A stretch of 64,000 nt of DNA, from contig NZ_JAUSQL010000001.1 of the NCBI RefSeq assembly GCF_030811095.1, positions 248,001 through 312,000 of the forward strand, given 5' to 3'. The notes below the pieces were generated by a model. The model did not search any database. It worked only from the letters and a program-made list of their open reading frames with translations, and was not told the DNA's origin. This DNA comes from Trueperella abortisuis (GTDB taxonomy: Bacteria > Actinomycetota > Actinomycetes > Actinomycetales > Actinomycetaceae). This document shows, piece by piece, positions 8,710 to 17,800 of the stretch (position 1 is the stretch's first letter; every line of letters starts with the position of its first letter). The position numbers and the translations under genes were made by a program.

Positions 8710-9738
8710 ATGCACCTTCCCAAGGTTATGAAACTCGCGGCCCTCACCGCCGCGAGCGTCCTTGCCCTGAGCGCATGCTCATCGGCCACCCCGGGAAAGA
8801 CAAGCACCGCCACCGGTACCGAAACCACCGCCACCCAGGAGGCCACCACCGAATCCGCCGAGGCCACCTTCCCGCGCACCATCACCCACGCGCAGGGCCA
8901 GACGACCATCGAGGCCAAGCCCGAGTCGATCGTCGTGCTCGACATGGCGGCACTCGACACGATCGACGCCGTCGGCGCCGGCGACCGCGTGGTCGGCACC
9001 GTGACCGCCTCCGTCCCCACCTGGCTCAAGGATGCGGACGGCATCGACTACTCCAAGGTGACCTCCGTGGGCGGCCTCAAGGAGCCCGACATGGAGGCCA
9101 TCGCCAAGCTCAAGCCGGACCTGGTGATCGTGGGCGGGCGCTCGGCGAAGTTCTACGAGGAATTCTCCAAGGTCTTCACGACGATCGACGCCACCCACTC
9201 GTGGAAGACGGAGGACTACTCGGCCACCGTCCCGCAAAACGTGGAGATGGTCGCGCAGGCCGTGGGCGCCGACGCCAAGGGCGCGGCCGCAGCCGAGGCC
9301 ATCACCGCCAAGATCGCCAAGTACTCCGGCAAGGGTGAAGGCAAGGGTAACGCGCTCGTCATCATGACCAACGCAGGCGAAATCTCGCTCCATGACCGGG
9401 GCTCGCGCTGGGCGCCCATCTGGGACGTCTTCGGATTCGGCCAGGCCTACCAGAAGCCCGAGGCGGACGAGGGCCACAAGGGTGACAAGGTCTCCTTCGA
9501 GACCGTCAAGGAACTCAACCCGGACTGGATCTTCGTGGTCGATCGAGACGCCGCAGTCGGCAAGGCCGAGGCCGGCGACACCGCGCAACAGGTCCTCGAC
9601 AACGACCTCGTCAACTCCACCACCGCCGCCCAAAACGGCCACATCGTCTACCTGAGCCCGGAGCGCTGGTACATCGTCATGACCGGCGCCACCAACTTCC
9701 CCGCCATGCTCGACGAAGTTGCTGATGCGATCAAGTAA
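8710..9738 (+). CDS. Siderophore-binding lipoprotein (YclQ/FatB-like)
   Basis: The 342-aa protein binds iron-siderophore outside the membrane. A lipoprotein signal ends in the lipobox ALSAC (Cys23), followed by a Thr/Ala-rich linker. The periplasmic-binding fold shows the EPDMEAIAKLKPDLVIVGG segment. GSRWAPIWDVFGF and PERWYIVMTGATNF resemble YclQ, the petrobactin-binding protein of Bacillus. ATG 710-type start 8710 follows GAAGGAGA; a TTG at 8695 is rejected because it precedes the ribosome site. It is first in an SBP-permease-permease-ATPase operon behind an iron box. The exact siderophore is unknown, with a catecholate or petrobactin type favoured. Confidence 0.88.
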   Translation: MHLPKVMKLAALTAASVLALSACSSATPGKTSTATGTETTATQEATTESAEATFPRTITHAQGQTTIEAKPESIVVLDMAALDTIDAVGAGDRVVGTVTASVPTWLKDADGIDYSKVTSVGGLKEPDMEAIAKLKPDLVIVGGRSAKFYEEFSKVFTTIDATHSWKTEDYSATVPQNVEMVAQAVGADAKGAAAAEAITAKIAKYSGKGEGKGNALVIMTNAGEISLHDRGSRWAPIWDVFGFGQAYQKPEADEGHKGDKVSFETVKELNPDWIFVVDRDAAVGKAEAGDTAQQVLDNDLVNSTTAAQNGHIVYLSPERWYIVMTGATNFPAMLDEVADAIK

Positions 9739-9742
9739 GTCG

Positions 9743-10930
9743 ATGGAGGCGTCCGCGCCCGACTCGGGCGCGGACGCGCCACGCCAACCGCAGGCCCACC
9801 CGCGCGGGGCGGAAACCGCCCCGCGCCGGCCAGGCCAAGACCGGCCTGGCCAAGACCGGCCCGGCCAGCGCCGCCCGCTCCAACCTCTCAAGCTCGAACA
9901 GTTCCGGGGTTGCCGCCACGCCGAATGCGAGGAGTCGCGCTCGTGTACGCGCTCGGCGCGCCGCGGCCACTTCCTTCGCGCGATGGGGATCATGGCGGGC
10001 GCCGTCCTCGTTCTCGGCGTCGTCTCCACCCTCATCGGCGGGGCAGACATGTCCATCGGGGCGATCCTGACCGGCGAGGCCTCCGCCAGCGACCTCCAAA
10101 TCCTCTTCGTCTCCCGCCTGCCGCGCACCCTCGCCGTCATCCTCTCCGGCGCCGCGATGGCCGTTGCCGGCCTCGTCATGCAACTCCTCGTGCGCAACCG
10201 CTTCGTCGAACCGTCCACCACCGGCGTCACCGAATCCGCCGGACTCGGCATTCTCGTTGCCACCGTCTTCCTCCCCACGCTCTCCCTGCCCGGCAAGATG
10301 CTCATCGCCGTCGCCTTCGCGCTCGCGGGAACCGCGCTGCTGACGCTCATCCTGCGCAGCCTCGACCACCGCGACATCATCGTCGTCCCCCTCGTCGGAC
10401 TCATTCTGTCCGGCATCATCGGCTCCGCCGCCACATTCCTCGCCTGGGAATTTCAGCTCCAAGGCACCCTCAACGCCTGGATGACCGGCGACTTCTCCGG
10501 CATCATCCGCGGCCGCTACGAACTGCTGTGGATCGTCGCCGTCGTCGCCGCCCTGGCCTACCTCTTCGCCGACCGCTTCACCATCGCCGGGCTCGGCGAA
10601 GACCTCGCCCGCAACCTTGGCCTCAACTACGGCGCCGTCCAGAGCGTGGGGCTGACCATCGTCGCCGTCGTCACCGGCATCACCACCGTGGTCGCCGGGC
10701 CGCTGCCCTTCCTCGGGCTCGTCGTCCCCAACCTCGTCTCCATCTTCCACGGCGACGACATCCGCCGCTCCCTCCCCCTCGTCGCCCTCATGGGCGCCAC
10801 CTTCGTGCTCGTCGCCGACATCATCGGCCGCGTCCTCATCGCCCCCGCCGAGGTCCCCGTCGGCGTCGTCATGGGCATCCTCGGCGCCGGGATCTTCCTC
10901 GCGATCCTCATGAAGAGGGTGAAGAAATGA
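9743..10930 (+). CDS. Siderophore ABC permease 1 (FecCD family; start uncertain)
   Basis: This is a FecCD-type permease (YclN-like) with about nine hydrophobic segments. Family sequences include GAAMAVAGLVMQLLVRNRF, VEPSTTGVTES and GPLPFLGLVVPNLV. The frame opens upstream near 9719, but the first 80 or so residues are Pro/Arg/Gly-rich and come from near-repeats of CCGGCCTGGCCAAGA. ATG 9983 begins just before the first helix and would give a normal 315-aa permease, but neither ATG has a good ribosome site. I give the longer start with low confidence. A hairpin of GGGGCGG with CCGCCCC arms lies in the same stretch. Confidence 0.75.
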   Translation: MEASAPDSGADAPRQPQAHPRGAETAPRRPGQDRPGQDRPGQRRPLQPLKLEQFRGCRHAECEESRSCTRSARRGHFLRAMGIMAGAVLVLGVVSTLIGGADMSIGAILTGEASASDLQILFVSRLPRTLAVILSGAAMAVAGLVMQLLVRNRFVEPSTTGVTESAGLGILVATVFLPTLSLPGKMLIAVAFALAGTALLTLILRSLDHRDIIVVPLVGLILSGIIGSAATFLAWEFQLQGTLNAWMTGDFSGIIRGRYELLWIVAVVAALAYLFADRFTIAGLGEDLARNLGLNYGAVQSVGLTIVAVVTGITTVVAGPLPFLGLVVPNLVSIFHGDDIRRSLPLVALMGATFVLVADIIGRVLIAPAEVPVGVVMGILGAGIFLAILMKRVKK

Positions 10931-11991
10931 CCGCTCACACCACCCGCGTCGCCCACGACGCCGCGCCCGCACCCGCAACGCCGGCCCTTGCCGCGCCCGG
11001 CTCGACCCCGCCCCCGATCGAGAAGGTCCTGAGCGCCCAGCGCGCCAAGTCCCGCCGGCGCCTCATCCTCGTCGGACTCCTCGCCCTCGCCGCCGGCGCC
11101 TTCTTCCTCACCTACGACGCCCTCGACGCCTGGGCCATCATCGGCGCGCTGCGGGCCACGCGGTTAGGGGCACTCGTCGTCGTCGCCGTGTCGCTGACCA
11201 CCGCCACCGCCGTCTTCCAGGCAGTCACCCGTAACCGGATCCTCTCCCCATCCGTCATGGGCTTCGACTCCATGTTCCAGCTGGTGGCGACAGCCTCCGT
11301 CTTCTTCTTCGGCTCCGCAGCCGTGGGCGCCGTGCCCAACGCGATCATGTTCCTCATCAACACGGCCCTCATGACCGGGCTCGCCGTGTCCATGTTTTTG
11401 GCGGTCTTGCGTGGAAAACGCTCGAACGTCTACCTACTCGTACTCGTCGGGATCGTCGTGGGAACCTTCCTGCGCTCCGTCACCTCACTGCTCTCTACTG
11501 TGATGGATCCCGGCGAGTACCTCTCCGTCGCCGACGCCGGAACGGCCTCCTTCGCCGTCGTCAACTCCGAATCCCTCGGCATCTGCACCATCGTGGCGCT
11601 CCTTGCCGTCGCCTGCATCCTGGTGCGCAGCCCCGTGTGGGACATCTTGGCACTCGGGCCGGAGGTCGCGATCGGCCTCGGGCTCAACTACCGCCGGGAG
11701 GCGCGACTGGCGCTGACGGCGTCGTCGCTACTGGTGGCCTGCGCGACGGCGCTGGTCGGGCCGCTCATGTTCTTCGGGTTGCTCGTGGTCAACATTGCCC
11801 ACTACGTCGGCACCTCCACCCGCCTGCGCGAGCTCATCGGGGTGTCGGCGGGCATCGGCGTCGTCGTTCTCGTGGGCGGCCAGGCCATCCTGGAGCACGT
11901 GATCGACCAGGCCACCATCCTGCCCGTTGTGCTGGAGCTGGTCGGCGGCCTGCTGCTTCTTACGATGATCGTGAAAGGAACTCGCCGATGA
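10927..11991 (+). CDS. Siderophore ABC permease 2 (FecCD family)
   Basis: This 354-aa permease (YclO-like) starts at an ATGA overlap with permease 1. After a 40-residue Ala/Pro-rich cytoplasmic tail come about nine helices. FecCD-type sequences include VTRNRILSPSVMGFDS and GPLMFFGLLVVNIAHY. It should pair with permease 1 to form the channel for iron-siderophore import, powered by the ATPase that overlaps its end. Confidence 0.88.
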   Translation: MTAHTTRVAHDAAPAPATPALAAPGSTPPPIEKVLSAQRAKSRRRLILVGLLALAAGAFFLTYDALDAWAIIGALRATRLGALVVVAVSLTTATAVFQAVTRNRILSPSVMGFDSMFQLVATASVFFFGSAAVGAVPNAIMFLINTALMTGLAVSMFLAVLRGKRSNVYLLVLVGIVVGTFLRSVTSLLSTVMDPGEYLSVADAGTASFAVVNSESLGICTIVALLAVACILVRSPVWDILALGPEVAIGLGLNYRREARLALTASSLLVACATALVGPLMFFGLLVVNIAHYVGTSTRLRELIGVSAGIGVVVLVGGQAILEHVIDQATILPVVLELVGGLLLLTMIVKGTRR

Positions 11992-12746
11992 TCGAGCTGA
12001 CGAACGTGACAATGGCCTACGACGCCGACCCCGTGGTCCGCGACGTCACCCTCACCCTGCCCGATTCCGGCGTGACCGCGCTCATCGGGCCGAACGGCGC
12101 CGGCAAGTCCACGCTACTGTCCGGGATCGGGCGACTCCACCCGCTCCTCGGCGGGCAGGTGCGGATCGACGGGCGGACGCTTGACGAGTGGGACACCGAC
12201 GCGCTGGCCCGCACCATCGCCATCCTGCGCCAGGAGAACCACCTCGCCATCCGGCTGACCGTGGCCGAGCTCGTGATGCTCGGGCGCCACCCGCACTCCA
12301 AGGGGCGGCGTACCCGCGAGGATTACGCACACGTCGCCGACGCCCTGCAGTGCGTCAACATGCGCGACCTCGCCGACCGCTTCATCGACGAGCTCTCCGG
12401 GGGCCAACGCCAGCGTGCATTCATCGCGATGGCCCTGGCCCAAGACACCACATACCTGCTGCTCGACGAACCGCTCTCCGCCCTCGACATGCGCCACGGC
12501 CGGGACATGATGCGTCACCTGCGCCGCGTGTGCGACGAGCGTGGCATCTCGGTGGTCATCGTCATCCACGACGTCAACACCGCCGCCGCCTACGCCGACA
12601 CCATGGTCGCGATGAAGGACGGCAAGATCGCTCGCGTGGGGACGCCGGGCGAGGTCATGCGCGAGGACGTGCTGGGGCAGATCTTCGACGTCGAGGTGAC
12701 CGTCGCCGAGCTGGGCGGGCGCCTGGTGGCCATGCCGGTCGCCTAA
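11988..12746 (+). CDS. Siderophore ABC transporter ATP-binding protein (FepC/YclP-like)
   Basis: The 252-aa ATPase has Walker A GPNGAGKST (residues 34-42), signature LSGGQRQRA near 134, Walker B YLLLDEP and the switch histidine in VIHDVN. ENHLAIRLTVAELVMLGR is typical of the iron-chelate importer group. It starts at an ATGA overlap with permease 2, with AAAGGAA upstream. It ends the operon that begins at the iron box; a repeat element and a 17-bp hairpin follow. Confidence 0.93.
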   Translation: MIELTNVTMAYDADPVVRDVTLTLPDSGVTALIGPNGAGKSTLLSGIGRLHPLLGGQVRIDGRTLDEWDTDALARTIAILRQENHLAIRLTVAELVMLGRHPHSKGRRTREDYAHVADALQCVNMRDLADRFIDELSGGQRQRAFIAMALAQDTTYLLLDEPLSALDMRHGRDMMRHLRRVCDERGISVVIVIHDVNTAAAYADTMVAMKDGKIARVGTPGEVMREDVLGQIFDVEVTVAELGGRLVAMPVA

Positions 12747-12748
12747 CA

Positions 12749-12817
12749 TCCGCACATGCAACACTCATTGAGTAGATGCCACACTAAACAGCGGGTTTTA
12801 ATGTAGCATCCTCGGGG
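12749..12817. repeat. 69-nt intergenic repeat, copy A
   Basis: It starts 2 bp after the ATPase stop. It aligns without gaps to 30019-30087, with 44 of 69 identical. Both begin TCCGCA and end CGGGG, and both contain an imperfect hairpin (positions 28-39 with 50-61 of the repeat). Stem changes include compensated pairs (C-G to T-A and T-A to C-G). Function is unknown. Confidence 0.55.
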
Positions 12818-12834
12818 TTAGCTTGACATGTGCG

Positions 12835-12883
12835 CGGTGGGCCGGGGAGGGGAGCCCGGTTGGGTGCCCTCCCCGGCCCACCG
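12835..12883. terminator. 17-bp perfect hairpin between convergent genes
   Basis: Arms 12835-12851 and 12867-12883 pair perfectly around a 15-nt loop. The hairpin ends 7 bp before the pgm stop codon and about 90 bp after the ATPase stop, so it can end transcription from either side. There is no T-run. Confidence 0.65.
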
Positions 12884-12889
12884 CCGCCG

Positions 12890-14569
12890 TTATGCGAGAG
12901 CCGCGCTGACCACGTCCTTCGCCTCGGCCTGCACCTGCGCGAGGTGCTCGGGGCCCAGGAAGGACTCGGCGTAAATCTTGTACACGTCCTCCGTGCCCGA
13001 GGGCCGCGCCGCGAACCACGCGTTCTTCGTGGTGACCTTCAATCCGCCGATCGGCGCGCCGTTGCCGGGAGCCTCGACCAGCCGCGCGGTGATCTCCTCG
13101 CCCGCGAGCTGGGTGGCGGCGACGTCGGCGGGGGAGAGCTTCTTCAGCTTCGCCTTCTCCTCCTTCGTGGCCGCCGCATCGATGCGTGCGTAAGCAGACT
13201 CGCCGTAGGTCTGCGTCAACTCGCGGTGCAACACCGACGGCGACTTGCCCGTCTTGGCCAGGATCTCCGAGGCCAACAGGTCGAGGATGATGCCATCCTT
13301 ATCGGTGGTCCACACTGTCCCATTCTTGCGCAGGAACGACGCACCCGCCGACTCCTCTCCGCCAAACCCGATCGAGCCGGAGACCAGCCCGGGCACGAAC
13401 CACTTGAAGCCAACCGGCACCTCGACCATCGGCTTGCCCATCCCGGCAACCACCCGGTCAATGAGCGAGGAGGACACGAGCGTCTTGCCCACGCCCACAG
13501 TCGGGCCCCACTCGGGGCGGTGCTCGAAAAGATACTTGATCGCCACGGCAAGGTAATGGTTGGGGTTCATGAGCCCCGCGTCGGGAGTGACGATGCCATG
13601 ACGATCCGAATCGGCGTCGTTGCCGGTGGCGATGTCGAACGGCGCGGCGCCGTCGGCGCCCGGCTTCATCCGCTCCAGCAGCGAGGCCATCGCGTAGGGC
13701 GACGAGCAATCCATGCGGATCTTGCCGTCCCAGTCGAGGGTCATGAAGGGCCAAGCCGGGTCGATCACGGGGTTGACCACCGTCAGATCCAAACCGTAGC
13801 GCTCGCCAATCGCCCCCCAGTATTCGGCGGAGGCTCCACCCATCGGGTCAGCGCCGATGCGGACGCCGGCGGTGCGGATCGCCTCGAGGTCAATGATCGA
13901 CTGCAGGTCGTCCACGTAGGCCGACAGGTAGTCGTGCCCGCGCGTTGTCTCCGCGTTGCGCGCCTGCTCGTAGGGGACGCGCTTCACGTTCTTCCAGCCC
14001 TGACGCAGGATCTCGTTCGCGCGGGCGGCGATCACCTCGGTGGCGTCGGTGTCGGCGGGGCCACCGTGAGGCGGGTTGTACTTGAACCCGCCGTCACGCG
14101 GCGGGTTGTGCGAAGGCGTGATGACGATGCCATCCGCCAGGCCAGGGCCCTCCGTGCGCACGCCCGCCGCGGTATCGGCGCCGTTGGCAGTGAGGATCGC
14201 GAGCGACACGGCCGGGGTGGGAGTCCAGGAGCCGCGGGCGTCGAGCCGCACCTCGACGTCGTTGGCGGCCAGCACCTCAAGGGCGGTGCGTTCGGCCGGT
14301 TCGGAGAGCGCGTGGGTGTCACGGCCAATGTAAAGCGGGCCGTCGATCCCCTGCGAGGCACGGTATTCGACAATCGCCTGGGTCGTGGCGACGATATGGG
14401 CTTCGTTGAAGGCGCCGTCAAAAGCGGAGCCGCGGTGGCCCGACGTTCCGAACACGACCTGCTGAGCCGGGTTGTCCGGGTCCGGCTCGATGTCGTAGTA
14501 GGCGGAGATCAGGGCATCAACGTCGATGAGGTCTTCCTTTTGGGCAAGCATGCCAGCACGTTCGTTCAT
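12890..14569 (-). CDS. pgm: Phosphoglucomutase (alpha-D-glucose phosphate-specific)
   Basis: The 559-aa enzyme interconverts glucose 1-phosphate and glucose 6-phosphate. The phosphoserine loop [16 protein letters not shown], the Mg-binding loop [10 protein letters not shown], the sugar-binding [12 protein letters not shown] and the phosphate-binding [12 protein letters not shown] are all present. Length matches the bacterial Pgm family. The N-terminal FGTSGHRG substrate motif is intact. It is monocistronic, divergent from the sialidase gene and convergent with the siderophore operon. Confidence 0.95.
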   Translation of the reverse strand: MNERAGMLAQKEDLIDVDALISAYYDIEPDPDNPAQQVVFGTSGHRGSAFDGAFNEAHIVATTQAIVEYRASQGIDGPLYIGRDTHALSEPAERTALEVLAANDVEVRLDARGSWTPTPAVSLAILTANGADTAAGVRTEGPGLADGIVITPSHNPPRDGGFKYNPPHGGPADTDATEVIAARANEILRQGWKNVKRVPYEQARNAETTRGHDYLSAYVDDLQSIIDLEAIRTAGVRIGADPMGGASAEYWGAIGERYGLDLTVVNPVIDPAWPFMTLDWDGKIRMDCSSPYAMASLLERMKPGADGAAPFDIATGNDADSDRHGIVTPDAGLMNPNHYLAVAIKYLFEHRPEWGPTVGVGKTLVSSSLIDRVVAGMGKPMVEVPVGFKWFVPGLVSGSIGFGGEESAGASFLRKNGTVWTTDKDGIILDLLASEILAKTGKSPSVLHRELTQTYGESAYARIDAAATKEEKAKLKKLSPADVAATQLAGEEITARLVEAPGNGAPIGGLKVTTKNAWFAARPSGTEDVYKIYAESFLGPEHLAQVQAEAKDVVSAALA

Positions 14570-14874
14570 GGCTCTATCGTCTCACTTTTCGGCCCTACCT
14601 TCTATCGTCAAATGCGTACTCGCCACCGCCAGGCGCCCGGTCGGCTCGGCCCGCGCCCGCCGCCACAGCGGCGCCACGCCGGGTTCATGCCCGCCGCCAG
14701 CGGGTTCGCCTCCTCAGGCTCGCGGACCGGCTTGCCAAGGCGCGCTCCGACTTACCCCAAACCCGTTGTCTGACAACACGCCGGCTGATAGAGTCGAAAC
14801 TGCACGGTACCCACGCATGCGCAGTGTCGCGCCAGCTCACGCAACGAAGCGTCGGCGGATTTGAAGGGGAACAC
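14570..14874. other. Intergenic region upstream of sialidase and pgm
   Basis: No gene is supported in these 305 bp. The pgm-proximal half is ordinary GC-rich spacer. The sialidase-proximal half holds the 14765-14777 palindrome and a GAAGGGGA ribosome site before ATG 14875. Confidence 0.5.
14765..14777. promoter_or_regulatory. Candidate GntR/FadR-type operator
   Basis: GTTGTCTGACAAC is a perfect 6-1-6 palindrome and fits the TNGT...ACNA pattern of FadR-subfamily GntR operators. It lies about 100 bp before the sialidase start codon. No GntR-family gene is present in this window, so the regulator would be encoded elsewhere. Confidence 0.45.
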
Positions 14875-17800
14875 ATGAATGGAATTCGGCGCCTGCTCGG
14901 CGTTGGCCTCACAGCCTCCGTCGCCCTGGCAGGTCTACTAGCTGTCCCGCTTGCGCCCGCGGCGCTCTCGGACGAGGGTCCGGTCGGGGAGATGGTCACC
15001 ATCGCCAAATGGCATGATGACATCCCCGGCGGCGTCAAGTACCGCATTCCCGCGCTGACCCAGGCGCCCAACGGCGACCTCCTCGCCATCTTCGACATGC
15101 GCCCGAACCAGGACGACCTGGCGAGCAACATCGGCGTCGTCATGCGCCGCTCCAAGGACGAGGGCCAAACCTGGGGCCCGATTCAGACGATCCGCTACGA
15201 GACGGGCAAGCGCGGCAACGGCGACCCGTCGGTTCTGGTAGACCGTGCGACGGGTCGCATCTTCGTCTTCTATGCCGGCTCGGAGAATCAGGGATTCGGC
15301 GGGGCGAGCGCCGGCAACTCCGCCTCCGACCCCAACACCATGACGGTCGCCTACTCCTACTCCGACGACAACGGCGCCACCTGGCGTCACCGCGACATCA
15401 CCGAAGACGTCAAGCCCGCGGACTGGGCCGGCATCTTCGCCGCCTCCGGCGAGGGCATCCAGGTCCGCTCCGGCGCCCACAAGGGCCGCCTCATCCAACA
15501 GTTCGTCACCCGCGCGGCCGGCCGCAACGCCAACGTTTCCCTCTTCTCCGACGACGATGGCGCCAGCTGGCAGTTCGGCACCCCGTTCGCCACCTATGGG
15601 GATGAGAACAAGGTCGTGGAGCTATCCGACGGCACACTCATGATGAGCGCGCGAGTGGGCGGCGGCATGCGCGGCGTGGCCTACTCCTCCGACGGCGGGC
15701 AGACCTGGGGCAACGCCCACACCGACGGCCAGCAGGTCGACCCCACCTCGAACGGCACGATCCTGCGTCTCTACCCCGACGCCGCGGCGGGCGACCCGAA
15801 GTCCAAGATGCTCATGCTGCTCAACTCGGACGATCCCAACATCCGCCGTAACGGAACGGCGAAGGTCTCCTGCGACGACGGCGCCACCTGGCCTGGCCGC
15901 GTCACCATCGAGGCTGACGAGTCGGAGTACATCACGGGCACCCCGATCTACCGCAACGGCGAGGCGACCGGCAAGGTCGGCGTCCTCCTCGAACGCGACG
16001 GCTACACCACGATGGCCTACACGTCGGTGGACACCACGGGGATGATGGTGTGCGCGCCAATCAGCGCCAAGCAAGGCCAAGCGGAGACGACCCCGAAGAA
16101 CCGCATCACCGTCACCGCCGGCGAGCGCTTCACCCTGCCGCTCACCATCACGAACCAGGGCACCGACCAGCTCGCGCCGGGCACCCTCTCCGTCACCGGC
16201 TACGACAAGTCGGAGTGGACGGCCACGGATACCGCCGACGTCGGGCCGATCGCGGCCGGCGAAAGCGCGGACGTCGACGTCGCGCTCAACGTCCCCGATA
16301 CGCTCCTGGGGGAGCGGACGCTGGTGGCAACGTACGCCGTCGGCGGGAAGACGTCCCAGCAGTACGTATACGTGAACGTGACCGGCGAGGCGGGCACGCC
16401 GACCCCGAAGGTGCTGGTAGAGCCTTACCTGGACGCCACGTACGAGGACGGGTCGAAGATCTGGCGCCCTGGGGTGACACCGCAGGAAGGCCCGCTCGGC
16501 GACATCGCCGTGCCCTGGGTGCGGGTAACCAACGTCGGCAACGTGCCGGTGCGCAACGTCCAGCTTAACTACGCCACCAACTACTGCCACCAGGACTCGA
16601 TGGCGCCGGGGACGAAGATCCTGCCGAACTCGGCCTACAACCCGGGCATCTGCTGGTCGCGCAACGACATGCGGCACGTGATCACCGCCGAGGACGTGGA
16701 GCGCGGATACTGGGAGCAGGAGTTCTACGCCACCTTCACCTACGACGGTCAGCAATACGAGTCCAACCGGGAGACGGTGCGCCTGGATCTGTCGGATGCG
16801 ACGATCAACGCGTCGGGAGTCGGAGCCGACGAGGCGAGGGTCTACCTGCCCACCGGAGACTTCCAGAGCTCGAGCTTCACGCGCATGCCCGAGGCCCAAC
16901 CCGACTCGTGGATCCTGCCCAGCGGGCACGATCTGGGCCTGGAGATGGCGAAGGACAACCGCGCCTCGGCCCAGCTCGTGGTCGTGTCGCCGACGGCGGG
17001 CCAGCTGACAGCCGAGGTCAGCCCGGCCGAGGGGATCGAGTGGGAGGTGAGCTACCCGGACCGGATCGTCAACTCCGACCAGGGCACGCTCCAGGCCGGC
17101 TCAACACTTGACCCGCTTCGCACCGCGGCGCCGACCGTGGAGGCGAATGCCAACCAGGCGGTCTGGTTCGTCGCCCACGTGGCCCCCGACGCTGCGGCCG
17201 GCGTCATCAGCCAAACCATCACCCTCAAGCTCGATGGTTTGGTCATCGCCAGCTATCCGGTGAAGGTGTCCGTGCGCGACGCGCAGCTGCTCGACCGGGC
17301 AGCGCGCCCCTTTGTCCTCGACCTGTGGTGGCACCCGGACGCGATCGCCGACTGGTACGGCGTCGAGCCCTGGTCCGAGGAACACTTTGCGCTCATGAAG
17401 CCCTACCTGGCCGAGCTGGCCGAGGCGCAGCAGGACGTGGTCAACGTGGCCATCGTCCACGACCCGTGGTACCTGCCCGACTCGGACCACCCGCAGACGG
17501 CCTCGCACTACAACTCCACAGTCGAATGGCGGTGGGACGGCCAGCGCTACTCCTTCGACTTCGACGTCTTCGACAGGGTGGTGGCCGCCCACGCCGAGGC
17601 CGGCATCACCGGCCCGATCCACGCCTTCTCCATCAAGGGATTCAGGCAGGACCGCCTGACGTACTACGACGACACCCAGGGCGGCAAGCTCGTCAGCAAG
17701 ACGATCGCGCTCGGCGGGGACGAGTACCGCGCCGCGTGGAGCGCCTTCCTGGCTGCCTTCGAGCAGCACCTCAAAGACAAGGGCTGGTTCGAACGCGCCT

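Noticed and set aside
12830-14773. 647-codon plus-strand frame opposite pgm
   Set aside because: Shadow of pgm; begins inside the terminator hairpin and has no recognisable domain.
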